Source: Chrysomallon squamiferum
Taxonomy: Eukaryota; Mollusca; Gastropoda; Neomphalida; Peltospiridae
Assembly (NCBI GenBank): GCA_012295275.1
Contig: CM022678.1
Span: forward strand, 2,062,686 to 2,126,685
DNA length: 64,000 bases
Direction of reading: 5' to 3'
Shown: positions 37,254-50,500 of the stretch, piece by piece
Layout: each line of letters opens with the position of its first letter
Position numbering within the stretch: position 1 is the first letter of the stretch
Notes under the pieces: model-generated
What the model saw: the letters and a program-made list of their open reading frames with translations, nothing else
Database searches by the model: none
Told to the model about the DNA's origin: nothing
Made by a program: the position numbers and the translations under genes

Positions 37254-39030
37254 GACAGAACATTTTTAAAAATTATAATAATAATAATTAAACAAAAATC
37301 TAAAGGAAGATATAAATATGCACGTTCGAATACCTTTCTAGCATTACTTGATCGCGCGTACTATTAGATTTACTCTTTCAGTATGGAAATTAAGGTTGCC
37401 AAGTCCATTCTCGCGTTGTCCCGAGGGAACGAGATTTTGCGGAATTATTAAAATTACGGCTGCGTGACACTTACAAATTGGTACGTTTTAATGTGTTGAC
37501 ACGTCTATGCATATCAGCTATGACGTACTTGGGGCCGGTTTGAAAAATGTTTTCTAAAAGACAATGCAACCATTCAGTTGGGGTTGAAAGATAACATTAA
37601 AGTATTTTTTTGGGAGGGAGTTGTCCATTTTTAAATTAATTAATTTCCTAATATCTACCTCATAAGACCGCTTAATTTCCATGAAGTCGCTTATAGCATT
37701 AACAATGCGTCAAGACAGCTTGTATCAAATATAAATAGTGCGTCATGTTTTTATTTGAGTCCGGCAATGCAGTCATTGTCTGAACAGTCATACATAGGGG
37801 AAACAGGATGAATGAACTATTTTAAAGATATTTAGTCTTTTCACCCAAACCTTCACAGCTGTTGATTGGAAAATATGTTGATGCATTATTGCTCTCGATT
37901 ACGATAAAGAGTTTGATAGTTGTCTTCAATAACATCGTTATGGGAGACCCTTGTGTGAAAGAGTCGTGAGGAACCAGTGGGCCCCACCCGTTCAGATCCT
38001 ATGGGTCATGATCTCAAACAGTGAAACTAGCTAGAAACAGCACACATTTTTTTTATTCTTTCTTTTTTTTTTCTTCTTCTTTTCATTTTATTCTGTCATA
38101 AATTTCATCTGAGATGCTCATACTGTAATAAACTGAGGGGTGAATTACATTTTTAACACGTTCACCTGTCTGTGACGTATTGTGCTACTGACTCAGTCTC
38201 CGTGGCTTCAGTGTAGTTTCAAGAGTCCTAAACTTATGCTGAATCTTATTCAAGAATGAAACCAATCTAAACTGCCACTGAATTGTACGATTCCCTTTTG
38301 TCTTTTGGTGATTTGCTTAGCAGGTTTAGCAAGGACACTCAAAAAACAAATCTGTCTCAGCTGAGCTTATTTCTTCCTGGACAGGCTCAGTGAATGCACG
38401 TGACATTCGTGTGCTTGCTGAGAAAAGACCTATGTCTTTCTTCCGTTCTTTCATTCTAGGCCTTTTTTGTTTTGTTTTTTTAATACCGGATACAGCACTC
38501 TAGTCTAACCTGGAGAAAAGTAATACCAGTAAGTAACTATCTATCAGATAACATTCACACACACACACATACATATATACATACATATATATATATTCCT
38601 TTTAAACTCAGTGGGGTCCAGTGACGTATGATGTCAGACCTCACAGAAAACAGCTCATTGGTCCCCAGATCCACTTTGATTACGTCAGCGCAGCTGATTA
38701 GAACCACGTGACTGATCGACTAAAACTGTATTTAGAAGTCAAAAGAAATTACTAAAAAAAAAAATCACAAACCTTTACAGGATGTATTATCACCTCAATG
38801 CTAACCAAAACACAAAGACATTACTAAAGCTAACTGGTGTGTTGTCACGGTGACCAGTCTGACTGGTATTACTACCTAAAATTTGGCTCGTCCCGTCTAA
38901 AGGGTAGCAGACTATAATAGCGTCACGTGATAAAGTGTTAATTATCTGAGACCGCTTAAACTACTAAATGACTAATCTTTATCCACTAGAGAACAATAAC
39001 ACAAACAAGAATTCAGTATGGATAATCGTT

Positions 39031-39067
<37 letters not shown>

Positions 39068-40233
39068 ATGTATGTAGTTTATACAAATTAACGCTAAAGG
39101 GTAATATGTACGATTCGACGATAAGTTATCAAAGCAAATAGCGTTGACAAATAATACAAAACTAATTCAGACCAGTTGGTTACTTGATCTTCCTAAATAC
39201 TTTTTTTAATTATTAAAATACGTTAACCTTGTATTATAAATGTAAGTACCGTACCACAGAATAACACCATACAAATTGAACAGTAATAGATTTAGCTATC
39301 TTAAATCATTCAATATGTATGTTACGCATACAAAACATTAAAACATATTTACCATGCATGCCCACAAAGACGCTCAAGAAGGGCACCGATCAAAGAAATC
39401 CCGTTCAAAAGGCGCGTGACTACTTATACACCCATCTCTCGGGTGTTCAATCTACACCTCTGCAGATAGCCTTTCTGAATTTACTTTGCAGCTTTTAATG
39501 CCAATTCTGAGTTTGTTAAGCCCCAGTGTTTCTTAGTTTATTAAATATAATTACGTAATACATCTTCTGAATAGCACAAGTACGTCTGCATACACTCTGC
39601 TATTTAGTTTTTGTGTATTTACCCCCATTTTCTGTCATTAATTAGGTAAACAGTTAAGAACTGTAAAAATATAAATTACAAACATGATTATTCAAGATAG
39701 CTAAATAAATATTACCGTAATATAATAAGGTATTTGAGATAACAAGTGACAGACATTCTGCTTTACGTGGACATATAAAGATAAGATTTTGTGAATATTC
39801 TATAATTCACTAAAAAGAAAAACTAAACTACAATTTAAAAAAAGCCTGGCCAAGAGGCACTAATGAGGTTCCGTTACGCGTGTTAATGGCCTGTTTCAAA
39901 GCTTTCTAAACAATATGGGTGAAGGTCACATGTATAGTCGTAGCTGCAGTTGATGGTGGATAGATGTCACAACCATTTTGCAATGACGAGTTTATGGGGT
40001 GATTCAAAGATCGGTCCCCAGTTTTCCCTGGAACAAATCCTAGTGACTGTTTTACACAAACAACAACTACTACAACTACGATGTTACTTCTTGTTTGTTG
40101 TCATAATAGCTGTTGATAGAGTATTGTGGTCTGTTAACCTTTGTTTAATTATTTAAATACTGTTATTATTGTTGTTGTTATTATTTCTGTTATTGTTATT
40201 GTTGTTGTTGTTGTTAACATAAAGGGTTTGTTG

Positions 40234-42107
40234 TTATCTTAAAATATATTTGAAAATTTTTCCATTTCTATTTGCGACGTAAATTGTTTTGTGAGAACAA
40301 CAGATGACTTCAGGTGTCCACTTGTTACAAGTTATGACGTCACCGATTACGTCACCGTTACCCGACAACTGAACAATGCACTTTCTTTTATCATCACAGA
40401 CATAGATAGAACCGTCTACGTCACAAGCAACGCTCTTTATATGACCCAGTCGCGTCGAGTCACGTGTCACCCAGCTGAGTTCGCCTGACAACGTCACACT
40501 TTTTAGCGCGTTTTCCTCCCCAGCTACAATCAAATGGTCATCACTGATAACGAGAAACTCCAAATCCTTGACCAAATGGCTGGACACTGACTGGACAAAG
40601 ACACCGTTCCGGTCGAGAATGTCCACACTTTCATGCCAGACAGTGACAACCAGACGACAGTCAGGCAGCACCGCAATGTGAAAATAACTTTTTTCAGTCT
40701 TTAACGTTTCCGCCTCCCGGAATCCATTTTGAACATCGAAGCAGATTATCTGTCTGCTTTGTGGAAGGGTGACCAGAAGTCTGTGGTCAGGTGATCTGGC
40801 CAGTCCGAAAGGTGGGAAGGACAACTCTTTTTCGCAAACTAGCTGGGTCGACTGGCTGCTAAAACATTTGATTTTCTTGTTGCTGAAATCGGAGACGATT
40901 ATTTCGTCTGACTCTAAAGCGAGAAGAGATTTCAGAGCAGGTTTCGACTGGTCGGAAGATGTCTTTGTCTCGATTGCTAAAGTACGTTCTGGTCTGTTCG
41001 GCTTTTTGTCCACACACGCGTCCATTGCTGGTTCTGATGTCAAATTTCGTTTCGCCGAGTTTCTGTGAAAATCCGGAAACTCAATGCTTCCAACATCAGC
41101 TTCAAAACATTCATCATTCGTTCTTTGGCGTCTTGAAAACCGAATTCTCAGATCAGTGGCTGGAATTATCGACGTATCAGACGTGAAAAACACTGGCGTC
41201 TTTTCTTGATACGTTTTCAGTGTTCTTATCTTGTTTTCGATGTCGCTATTCGATCCCGTTTGCTGGAGATTTATCGCACTTCTGCACTCGTTTACAAATT
41301 GCGCGTGTTCTGTAAACAACTCCACCACGTGCTTTCTGGCGGACTGTTGATATTTTTCTAATTCTTTTATCAGCTCGTCACGTTTTTTTCGCACCGCTGA
41401 GGAAAATTCGCTGATAATGTCGTCTGCCGCTGTGACAATCTCCTGCATCGTCTGAACAACACTGACGTGAAGCTCGTTGTGTAATTTGTTTATCGCGTCA
41501 TCAGCTTTGTGCTGAATGACGTCACATACCGAACTCAGACTGTCCGAAACGGAGAGAAGTTCCCGTTCATTGTCGACTCCTGGAAAAATCAAATATTTAT
41601 TTTAATAATTTCATTTATTTATTTATTTATTTATTTATTTATTTTCTACTTGATTTATTATTTTCAAAGAAAAAAAAAACAACTAAAATACAGATTTAAA
41701 TAAATATATAAATAAGCGAGAAAATAAAATAAAATAAAATACAACAAATAAATAAATAAATATTATACATTCGATTCTTCTACTAAATTCTACTTTAGCT
41801 TTTAACATTTTCACTCTCATTTCGACATGGGCTCACTTTGTTTCAGTCCTTTGAATGCTTCGATGGCGTCTGCAAGAGCAATATTTCGCGGGAACTGGTC
41901 AGCAGACGAAAGGATAGAATCTGATATTGGTGTGTGTTTTCTGCAGATCGGACAAGGAAAGCCGTTGTTGTTGTAGCTGGTGTTGATGTGACTCTGCAGA
42001 CATTCCTGACAGAAGGTGTGGGAACACGAAAGATATCGGGGATCCGTGAACATATCGTGACAGATTACGCAAGAAATTAGATCCTCTTCTTTGTTATAAC
42101 CGGCCAT
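40234..42107 (-). CDS. RING, coiled-coil and beta-propeller protein (TRIM-like, no B-box), 538 aa
   Basis: A probable RING-type E3 ubiquitin ligase. Coding exons are 42107-41837 and 41579-40234, joined A|GA (donor GTGAGC, acceptor TTTTCCAG); 271 + 1346 nt gives 538 aa plus stop. Residues 13-56 form a C3HC4 RING: CVIC, then CSHTFCQEC and CPIC. Residues about 92-200 are helical and charged, with the pattern of a TRIM coiled coil (ELIKELEKYQQSARKHVVEL). No CxxC-type B-box lies between RING and coiled coil. From about residue 300 to the end, repeated strands such as DEIIVSDFSNKKI, GSIYVCDDKRKCI and KTIYVANRNGKIF resemble NHL or similar six-bladed propeller repeats. RING-coiled coil-NHL proteins such as TRIM32 and the invertebrate TRIM2/3-like expansions have this order, so substrate recognition probably lies in the propeller. 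The RING exon start is the only Met ahead of the RING. Confidence -1.
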
Positions 42108-42565
42108 TCTATGAACAAATAATACACTGACGTCATAATGATGTCAAATATGTTGTATATAAAGTAATAGCATGTGACGTCATAGCACGAGCCAGTTCTG
42201 ACCTATGAAAATTTGTGACATATATGACATACGTTTTTATGAATACACTCACACACATATACACACACTAAAATGCAAACAGAAAAACAAAATACATGAA
42301 TATACATACACGCACATATACACAGACGCATACATACATATAAACATATATGCATATAGATATACATACACATGAATATATATGCAAACATGTGGTGTGT
42401 GTATGTAGTTGTGCATGGTAAACTGGAATACGGAATGTTATCTTTGTGAAGAAGTGTGTATGACGTCATGGTTCTCTGTGTATGTGTGTAGTGATTTTCT
42501 GAAGCAAATGTATGTATAGTGATGGTAATGGTGATGATGATAGCGGAGTTATGTGCACATATCTG

Positions 42566-42596
<31 letters not shown>

Positions 42597-43709
42597 GTGT
42601 GAATGTATTTTTTATGTGTAACGTGTATTTGTATGTGCATATTATTTATGTATAACAGTATTTTATTTTATTTTATTTTATTTGATAAAATAATAAAAGT
42701 TAAAACAAATAAAAATAAAATAAAATAAAAATAAAATGAAATAAAATAAAATAAAAATCAACGAAAATAAAACAGGTGCAAAAACGCCTATCTGGTGATT
42801 ACGATGGTGGAGAGTACCAGTCTACGAATCTACATCGTTGTGTATCGGATATTATGTTACATGTATCTTCCTGATTGTGATCGACCTGACAAAAACAAAC
42901 CAAATAATCCACGTCTATTTAAAATTGTTGTGATAGTAATTTTAATGCTGATGGTGATTAAATTACGTTATGCTAACGTTATCCGAAATCAAAATAAAAC
43001 AGTTTACCAACCTAATATTTTGACATTTGATTCTGCGTCGTACACGTCACGTCCCGTTAATGTAATCAATACTGTTAGTGGCGGACGAGTACACTCGTTA
43101 TGCAGGGGTGAAAATGGCGGATGTGTTGGAGGAAATATTATTTATGATAAAAATAATTTCAGCTTCATTTGATATAAAATATTTGGTTATTTTTACCCAA
43201 ACACTAATCTATCCTATGCAGCTGTTTATTTTAATGCAAAGCATACTTCGAGGTATTACTGTTAATGGTGCTGTCAGCTGAATAAACCTTTTTATTTTTA
43301 TTTTTATTTAATTTTTATTTTTTCTTCTTCTTCTTCCTCACCCAGCCTTTTATTTCTTTCTTTCTTTTTTCCCTGCAGATTATTATTTATTTATTTATTT
43401 ATTTATTTATTGATCTCCTATTATCAGTCATTAAATATATTTAAAGACCGTAAGGTAACAAAAAAAGAAATTTGCAGATGTCAAAAACTTCTTTTTTAAG
43501 CATCTATTATGAACATGTTATTTATAAAATTATTTGTTTTAATGCCTGTAGCTCTCATAGACTGAAACATGCAATATTATCATTGTCGTTTACGAAATGT
43601 TACAGAGATACATCGAGATTGTTCACGTAATCCATGGATTTTTATGCTAAAAAATTAAAGATTTATAAGGTGAAATATTTTAATATTTCGGCCATTAATT
43701 TATTTTTTC

Positions 43710-43754
<45 letters not shown>

Positions 43755-43983
43755 TTTAACAATAAATATATGGGGGGGTTGGCGTTTATTTTTTATTTAT
43801 ATTTTTATTTATATTTTTATAGTTTTTAATTGTAAAATCGTTAACACAGTCGATGGAACAGATGCATAATGAAAAGCGTAAGGAGAGAAATGTTCAGTGT
43901 TACCCTGATTTCCTTTTGTCGGTTGCGCATAGATCATGACAAAGCAGTGATCATAGACCAGACCGAGTACCTGTTGTAGCAAC
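42108..43983. other. Intergenic spacer between divergent genes
   Basis: The TRIM-like gene and CCT1 point away from each other. The spacer holds TATG/CA-rich DNA (42230-42660), AAATA runs (42660-42770), (TTTA)n at 43383-43411 and a GT tract at 43713-43753. A 125-codon plus frame at 42795-43172 shows no recognisable similarity. Confidence -1.
42124..42185 (-). promoter_or_regulatory. Candidate TRIM-like gene promoter with two CRE sites
   Basis: Two full TGACGTCA motifs (near 42128 and 42175) flank a TTTATATAC TATA-like element (minus strand, near 42153-42163), within 80 bp of the start codon. This would leave a 5' UTR of only about 20 nt. The motifs are seen; their use is inferred. Confidence -1.
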
Positions 43984-44471
43984 ATGGCGAACATCGAAAA
44001 GGCTTTGACTGTTGGTGGTGATAGAACAACTGGGCAGTCAGTTCGAACGCAAAATGGTAGATCATATTATTACCGTTGCATTTAAGAAAAAAAGAGTTCA
44101 ATTCAAATACTTTCTCAAAAGTGTACTTTCTGATAAATGTGAAAGTTCATTTTCGGCTTTCAGTTGTCGCGTTAGACCCACGTGTTTTCTCCATTTTTCA
44201 GTTTTTCTGGAATGTTCCGAGAAATATTTTGAAATTTTTTATCACGTTATGCATCAAAAATTGACTGAAAGAAAATCAGACATTTAATACAAGTTTTAGG
44301 AAACAATTCTGATTTAGAGGATGGTTATTAAAAAAAATAATAATAAAAAAAATAAGTAAATGAATTTCGTGCCCAGTAAAATTATGTTTCTTTGTATTTC
44401 TGTCCCATTGACTATTGAGCATTCAATTTCTGTTAAATGAGAAATACCAAAAAACGCAAAATATAGAACTG

Positions 44472-44515
<44 letters not shown>

Positions 44516-47500
44516 GTCTATATGATATTATTTTTATTTTTATATTTTTTTTTTTTTTTAGTCATAAATCAACAAGTTAGTTGCTAGGAAAGGTAAATGT
44601 GTTTTAATTAATACTTGAAATCTAGAACTTAAGAAGATAATAATAAAAGAAACGTCTTCATTGCAGTGTTGGCAGCAAGTTCCATTGCGAACATTGTTAA
44701 GAGCAGCCTGGGACCAGTCGGCCTGGACAAGATGCTTGTTGATGATATTGGGGTAAATATTTCAAAATTCTGTTTAATGCGCAAATCAGTAAATTCAAAC
44801 CCCAGAAATCTCAAAACAAATAAGACCTAGGAAGCACCTTTACAATGATAACCAGATCATGTGAATATGTTGAATATTAAGGAAGTAACAGTATTTTGAA
44901 ATGCCATATTTTCATCCAGCTAAAGTCTATTTAGGACAACAGATAATATAAAATAGTTCTTGTCAATGCATCTATCCCTGAAATATTTCATTTTCCAATG
45001 AAGTCATTTTTAAAAAACGACAAAACAGCATGCATTTTGCAAGAGAAACTTGTTTTTTAAAATTGTTTTTGACTTACTTTTTGTGTGAATAAGGAACTGA
45101 CAGCATGTGGTAAATGATGCTGGGTGGAAATTGTTTTCAAAAGCAATTTTAGTATCATAACTTATTTTTTTATTCTATTTATTTATTTATTTATAATTTA
45201 ATATCTCTTTTGTTGTTAGTCAGGGTATTTTTGTGGTATTTTTTCCTCACTTTCAGAATGGTAACATTGCGACTGTTTAGTATTTTTTCAGATGTTAGTT
45301 TTTAGTTGTGATATTCATTTTATTTTATCCATGCTTAAAACATTGTTTGAAATATAAAAAAAACAATCAATTAAACTGTTAATTATCAACTATTTAGTTT
45401 TTTTTTTAAATGTGTTCCTAGCTTAATTTATCTGTTTAAAATGCATGTCTAGCTAATTTATGAGTTAAAAATGTATTGCTAGCTTAGTTTGTTCAGATGT
45501 TGCTAACTTAATTTATGTGTTAAAATGTGTTGCTAGCTTAGTTTGTGTGTTTAAGATATACTCCTTGCATGTAAATATTCTTGTAGGATGTAACTATAAC
45601 AAATGATGGGGCCACCATTCTTAAGCTGTTGGAAGTGGACCATCCTGCAGCCAAAGTCCTCGTAGAGCTGGCAGAGCTGCAGGACCAGGAGGTGGGAGAT
45701 GGAACAACCAGTGTGGTGAGTCGGTTGTAGTTTTTTATTTATTATTAAGTTTTTAATATTTTACATGACACAGAAAAACCTTGCCCAGGATGCGCGCTGC
45801 CTTGGAGCAAGCAACTTACACAGATGTAAGTTTTCTCTTTATTTCACTTCTGCTGTGTGTACTTTCTGAAAAGGATTGTGGTCACACCTGTCTAAAAACA
45901 TGAGAGATTTCATCAGTTTTCGCTGGGGAGCTGTCGTCACAACTTGGGTAGAATGTAGGATGATTGTTCTGCAGTCAGCCATAGTTTCGTGTACGTTGTG
46001 ATGGAGTGTGTCAAGGGTGGACTGATATGTGATGTAATGTTTTTTAATTGTTTGATGAGGGGGGGAAAAAAAAAAAAAAAAAAACTTCAACTCTGCTCTT
46101 TAGTCTGGTTTCCTAATGCAGCAACACATGCATTAAAAAGAAGAGAGAAAAAATATCAGGAAATACTTAAGGGAAAAAAAAAAAAAACCATTTGTTTTAA
46201 GTGGGAGTTGTTTTAATTTTTCAAGAATTTTGTTTTGCAGCCAAACTTTTGTTTGCTTGTTAAAGTAATTGCCATATTAGATTCAGTAACTCAAGTCCAA
46301 AGGTTTTACCCAAATTTGTTACTTTTTCTAATCAGTATTAGTTGTATAGTAAAAGAAATAACATTTCTGTTTTATATTAATTTTTTTTTTTTTACATGTT
46401 TATGGTGTTTGAGAGGAGGAAGTAATTTGTAAATTAAAGTTTGTTACTGATAATACAGTTGTTACAAAGTCCTTGTTGGACATTTTTGTAACTTCTGTGC
46501 ATGACAGAAGTGTTCAGTTACTAGGGTAAGAGAATTTAATTTTAGGATTTTTAAGTAGATTTATTGTTGATTCTTAATTTTTAACTTGAAAACAATCATG
46601 AAAATTTTAATGTATTTCTAGAACATCAGAATCGTATCATGATTTGTATCCATAATTAAACTTTTCTTTATATTTGAAATAAATATTAGTATTTTTTTAT
46701 ACCTTCTTGTGGTGTATTTGTTTTGTTCCTACCCATTTGACATGTTGCAGGTTTGAATGCTGTAACATGTAGATACAGTAGGATAAATAAAAACTCAGCA
46801 GTGACGTGCTTTTTATCTGAAACCAGTTTTCTGCTAATATTCTGTTACTGCACAAGTTGTGTTTTATTTGTGAGTAATTGTTAAGATCTAGCTCTCTGAG
46901 TTTAGTCGTAGATAAAGGCTGGTGTTGTGTGACACAGCAGTGATGGTAAAACTTTATTTTTACTTGAAGATAAAATTCTGAAAATTATACAGTTGTAACT
47001 TTCATAAACTTTCACTAGTTGGTGGTTTTTTTGTATGTGTGTCTTTCTATTTTCTTTTTACTTTCTTTTTCTTGCTTCCTTTATGCTTCTTGTTAAGTGT
47101 CTGTTTAATTTTATACCTGTTTTTTCCTCCAACCCACCCTGCATCTTTTTAATGTTTTTATTGTTTATGTAAACCTTCTTGTCTTTGACCCTCATTTCCA
47201 TCACATTTGGCACATAGCTAGTTATCTGTTTGTATGAGAGAAAGAAGAAAAAGCAAGAGAGAGAGAGAGAGAGAGACTGAGATTTTTGATTTTGATTGAC
47301 CGGTACTAATGCAGTATGTGTGGATTTTCAGTATAAAATTCCAGAACTTATTTCTCATTCTTAGATACTTATTATTTAATTGTGTTATATAATTTTTTAT
47401 CAAATCTATATTTAAAAAATTTATTTGGTTGAATTAAACTTATTTTTATGCTGTAAATATTTAAAACGAAATATTAGTATTTTTTTATACCTTCTTGTGG

Positions 47501-50500
47501 TGTATTTGTTTTGTTCCTACCCATTTGACATGTTGCAGGTTTGATGCTGTAACATGTAGATAAAGTAGGATAAATAAAAACTCAGCAGTGACGTGCTTTT
47601 TATCTGAAACCAGTTTTCTGCTAATATTCTGTTACTGCACATGTTGTGCTTTATTTACGAACAGTTTTAATGTAATGATTTTAAAAAGGATACTGTTTAT
47701 AAATACTGTTTCTGAAACATATTTTTTTTAATTATATCCCTGCAAATGTTGTTCTGTTTTTGCTGACTTGTTTTTTATATGATCCTCTTATTTTTATTTT
47801 TGTTTGTGCACAATTATTTGTATGGATAATTTAATTTTAAAAATGTACTTGTACGTTGTGCAGGAAATATTTATTTAAATTCATACGTATGATTTATTTT
47901 AACCTAGTAATATTTCTATTATTTATGAATAATATTTTTTTGCATAAAAACTACTTTAAATTATGTGTGTTTGTAATAAATTTTGTTTGTTTCAGAAGAA
48001 AGCAGTAGCATTTTTAATTTTGTATAATTTTTTATCACGATCAAGTAGTATTGTAAACGTGTTTAGTACACATAGTTTTTCTTTATTTTGGAGAAATAAT
48101 CTCTCAAATTGTCTTGTATTATGTATGATGTTTTTGTTTGTTTTGAACAGGTAATATATTTGAACTGTATTGTTTGTTTTGAACAGGTAATATATTTGAA
48201 CTGTATTGTATTTTTTACAGGTAATATATTTGAACTGTATTGTATTTTTTACAGGTAATATATTTGAACTGTATTGTATTTTTACAGGTAATATATTTGA
48301 ACTGTATTGTATTTTTTACAGGTAATATATTTGAACTGTATTGTATTTTTACAGGTAATAATAGCAGCTGAGTTGCTAAAGAATGCTGATGAACTGGTGA
48401 AATGTAAAATCCACCCAACGTCAATAATCAGTGGCTACCGTCTCGCCTGCAAGTTAGTTTACTCACTGGTTTAATAGATGTTGTTAAAACCAATGTTTAT
48501 ATACACTTTTTATTATTGATTTATCATCATTTTATTATTTTTATTATTATTTATTAATATTAGGATTTATTTATTTATTATTTGGTTGTTGGCCTGTTTA
48601 TAGAATGGTTAAAAACTACAGAACCAGTTTTTTGTTTTTTTGTAAATAATAATAACAACAACATCATTAAGAATAATAAGAATAATAAATAGTAATAATG
48701 ATAACAAGTTTTAAAAAAAAAGTTAAAAATAAGAAAAAAAAAAAAAAAAAAAAGAAGTAATAATAACAACAACAATAAATAATAACAGTGATAAATATTC
48801 TGTGTTTTAAATGTTTGTTTTCAGAGAAAATATTAAATATTACCACACACTAGTATGTAGAAATTATTTAAAAGATGTGTTTGTTTTCAGAGAAACTATT
48901 AAATATTACCACACACTAGTATGTAGAATGTTTTAAAAGACATGTTTGTTTTCAGAGAAATTATTAAATATTACCACACACTAGTATGTAGAATGTTTTA
49001 AAAGACATGTTTGTTTTCAGGGAGGCAGTGAAGTACATTCAGGACAATTTGACGATTAGTTCAGACGAACTGGGACGAGATTCGATAATCAACGCAGCGA
49101 AAACAAGCATGTCCAGCAAACTGATTGGTCCGTATCCTTGTACTTAGTACTCACTGTCACTCTCAGCTGTCACAAACGAATGAGTGAGTGAGTGAGTGAG
49201 TGAATAAGTGAATGAATGGATGAAAGTGTGATCAGGTTCCAATACAAAAGAAGGATGATATTTGGTGTAAGTTTTATAAGTAGTTTGTGAAACGTTTAGT
49301 CCCCCAAAAACCTGTAAATAAAACAAACAGAAATGTGGTTTTATCATTAAAGTGTTTCTAGTTGTATCTAGGGGTGAGCAGTGACTGTTTTTCTTTACAG
49401 AAGTTGTAGAGTCAACCCTCAAGCATTTCTCCATAGTTGTTTTTCCACAGACCGTGTACAGTTCCTCCTGTTTATGGGACGGCACCCACAAATATAAACA
49501 TCTTCAGGGTTGTTTTTTTTTTTTTGAAGGAAGATAATAATAATAATTATAAAGCTGTAATTATGACTGAAACTGATTTTATGTAAAGATCTAAACGTAA
49601 AAAAGAATTAAAAGAAAAATATGTTTCCTCAACGATGTTCAGTGATTCTGACTTTTACGCTGCTATGTGCGTTGATGCTGCAAATGCGGTGAAGACGCCA
49701 GACGGGAAGGGAGGTTTCCGGTACCCCTATTAAAGCTGTCAATGTACTGAAGGCTCATGGGAAGAGCTCAAGAGAAAGCACACTGATCCACGGTTACGCT
49801 CTCAACTGTACCACCGCGTCACAAGGTAAGAGTGCTCTCCCTTGACGTTATATTCAAACAAATTTCATTTCTGTTGTGATGTGTAAAATTATTTTGCTTT
49901 CATTTTTTTTTTTCATTTTGTAGCTATTATGATAATGTGCTTTCTTGTTAGCTGCTGTTTATCATATTGCAATACTTTGAACAGTTTTTTATTTCAAACA
50001 CAGCTATGTGTAAATGTAGATACAGATATAGATACAGGTATATGTACAAGTACAGATATAGATACAGATGTACAGATTGTTGATTTCAAACACTGCTATG
50101 TGTGTGTAGATACAGATGTACAGATTGTTTCAAACACAGCTATGTGTGTGTAGATAGATATAGATACATGTACAAGTACAGATATATAGATACAGATTCA
50201 CAGATTGTTTTTTTCAAACACAGCTATGTGTGTAGATACAGATGTACAGATTGTTGATTTCAAACACAGCTATGTGTGTGTAAACGTAGATACAGATGTA
50301 CAGATTGTTTATTTCAAATACAGCTATGTGTGTGTAGATACAGATGTACAGATTGTCAGATTGTTTCAAACACAGCTATGTGTGTGTAGATAGATATAGA
50401 TACATGTACAAGTACAGATGTATAGATACAGATGTACAGATTGTTTTTTTCAAACACAGCTATGCCAAAGAGGATCACACCAGCTAAGTTAGCGTGTCTG

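Noticed and set aside
42795-43172. 125-codon plus frame between the TRIM-like gene and CCT1
   Set aside because: Mixed composition, no recognisable domain, no promoter or splice signals.
44012-44287. 91-codon frame overlapping CCT1 exon 1
   Set aside because: It is in another frame over the first exon and intron. The CCT1 frame [12 protein letters not shown] through RTQN is supported by family match and splicing.
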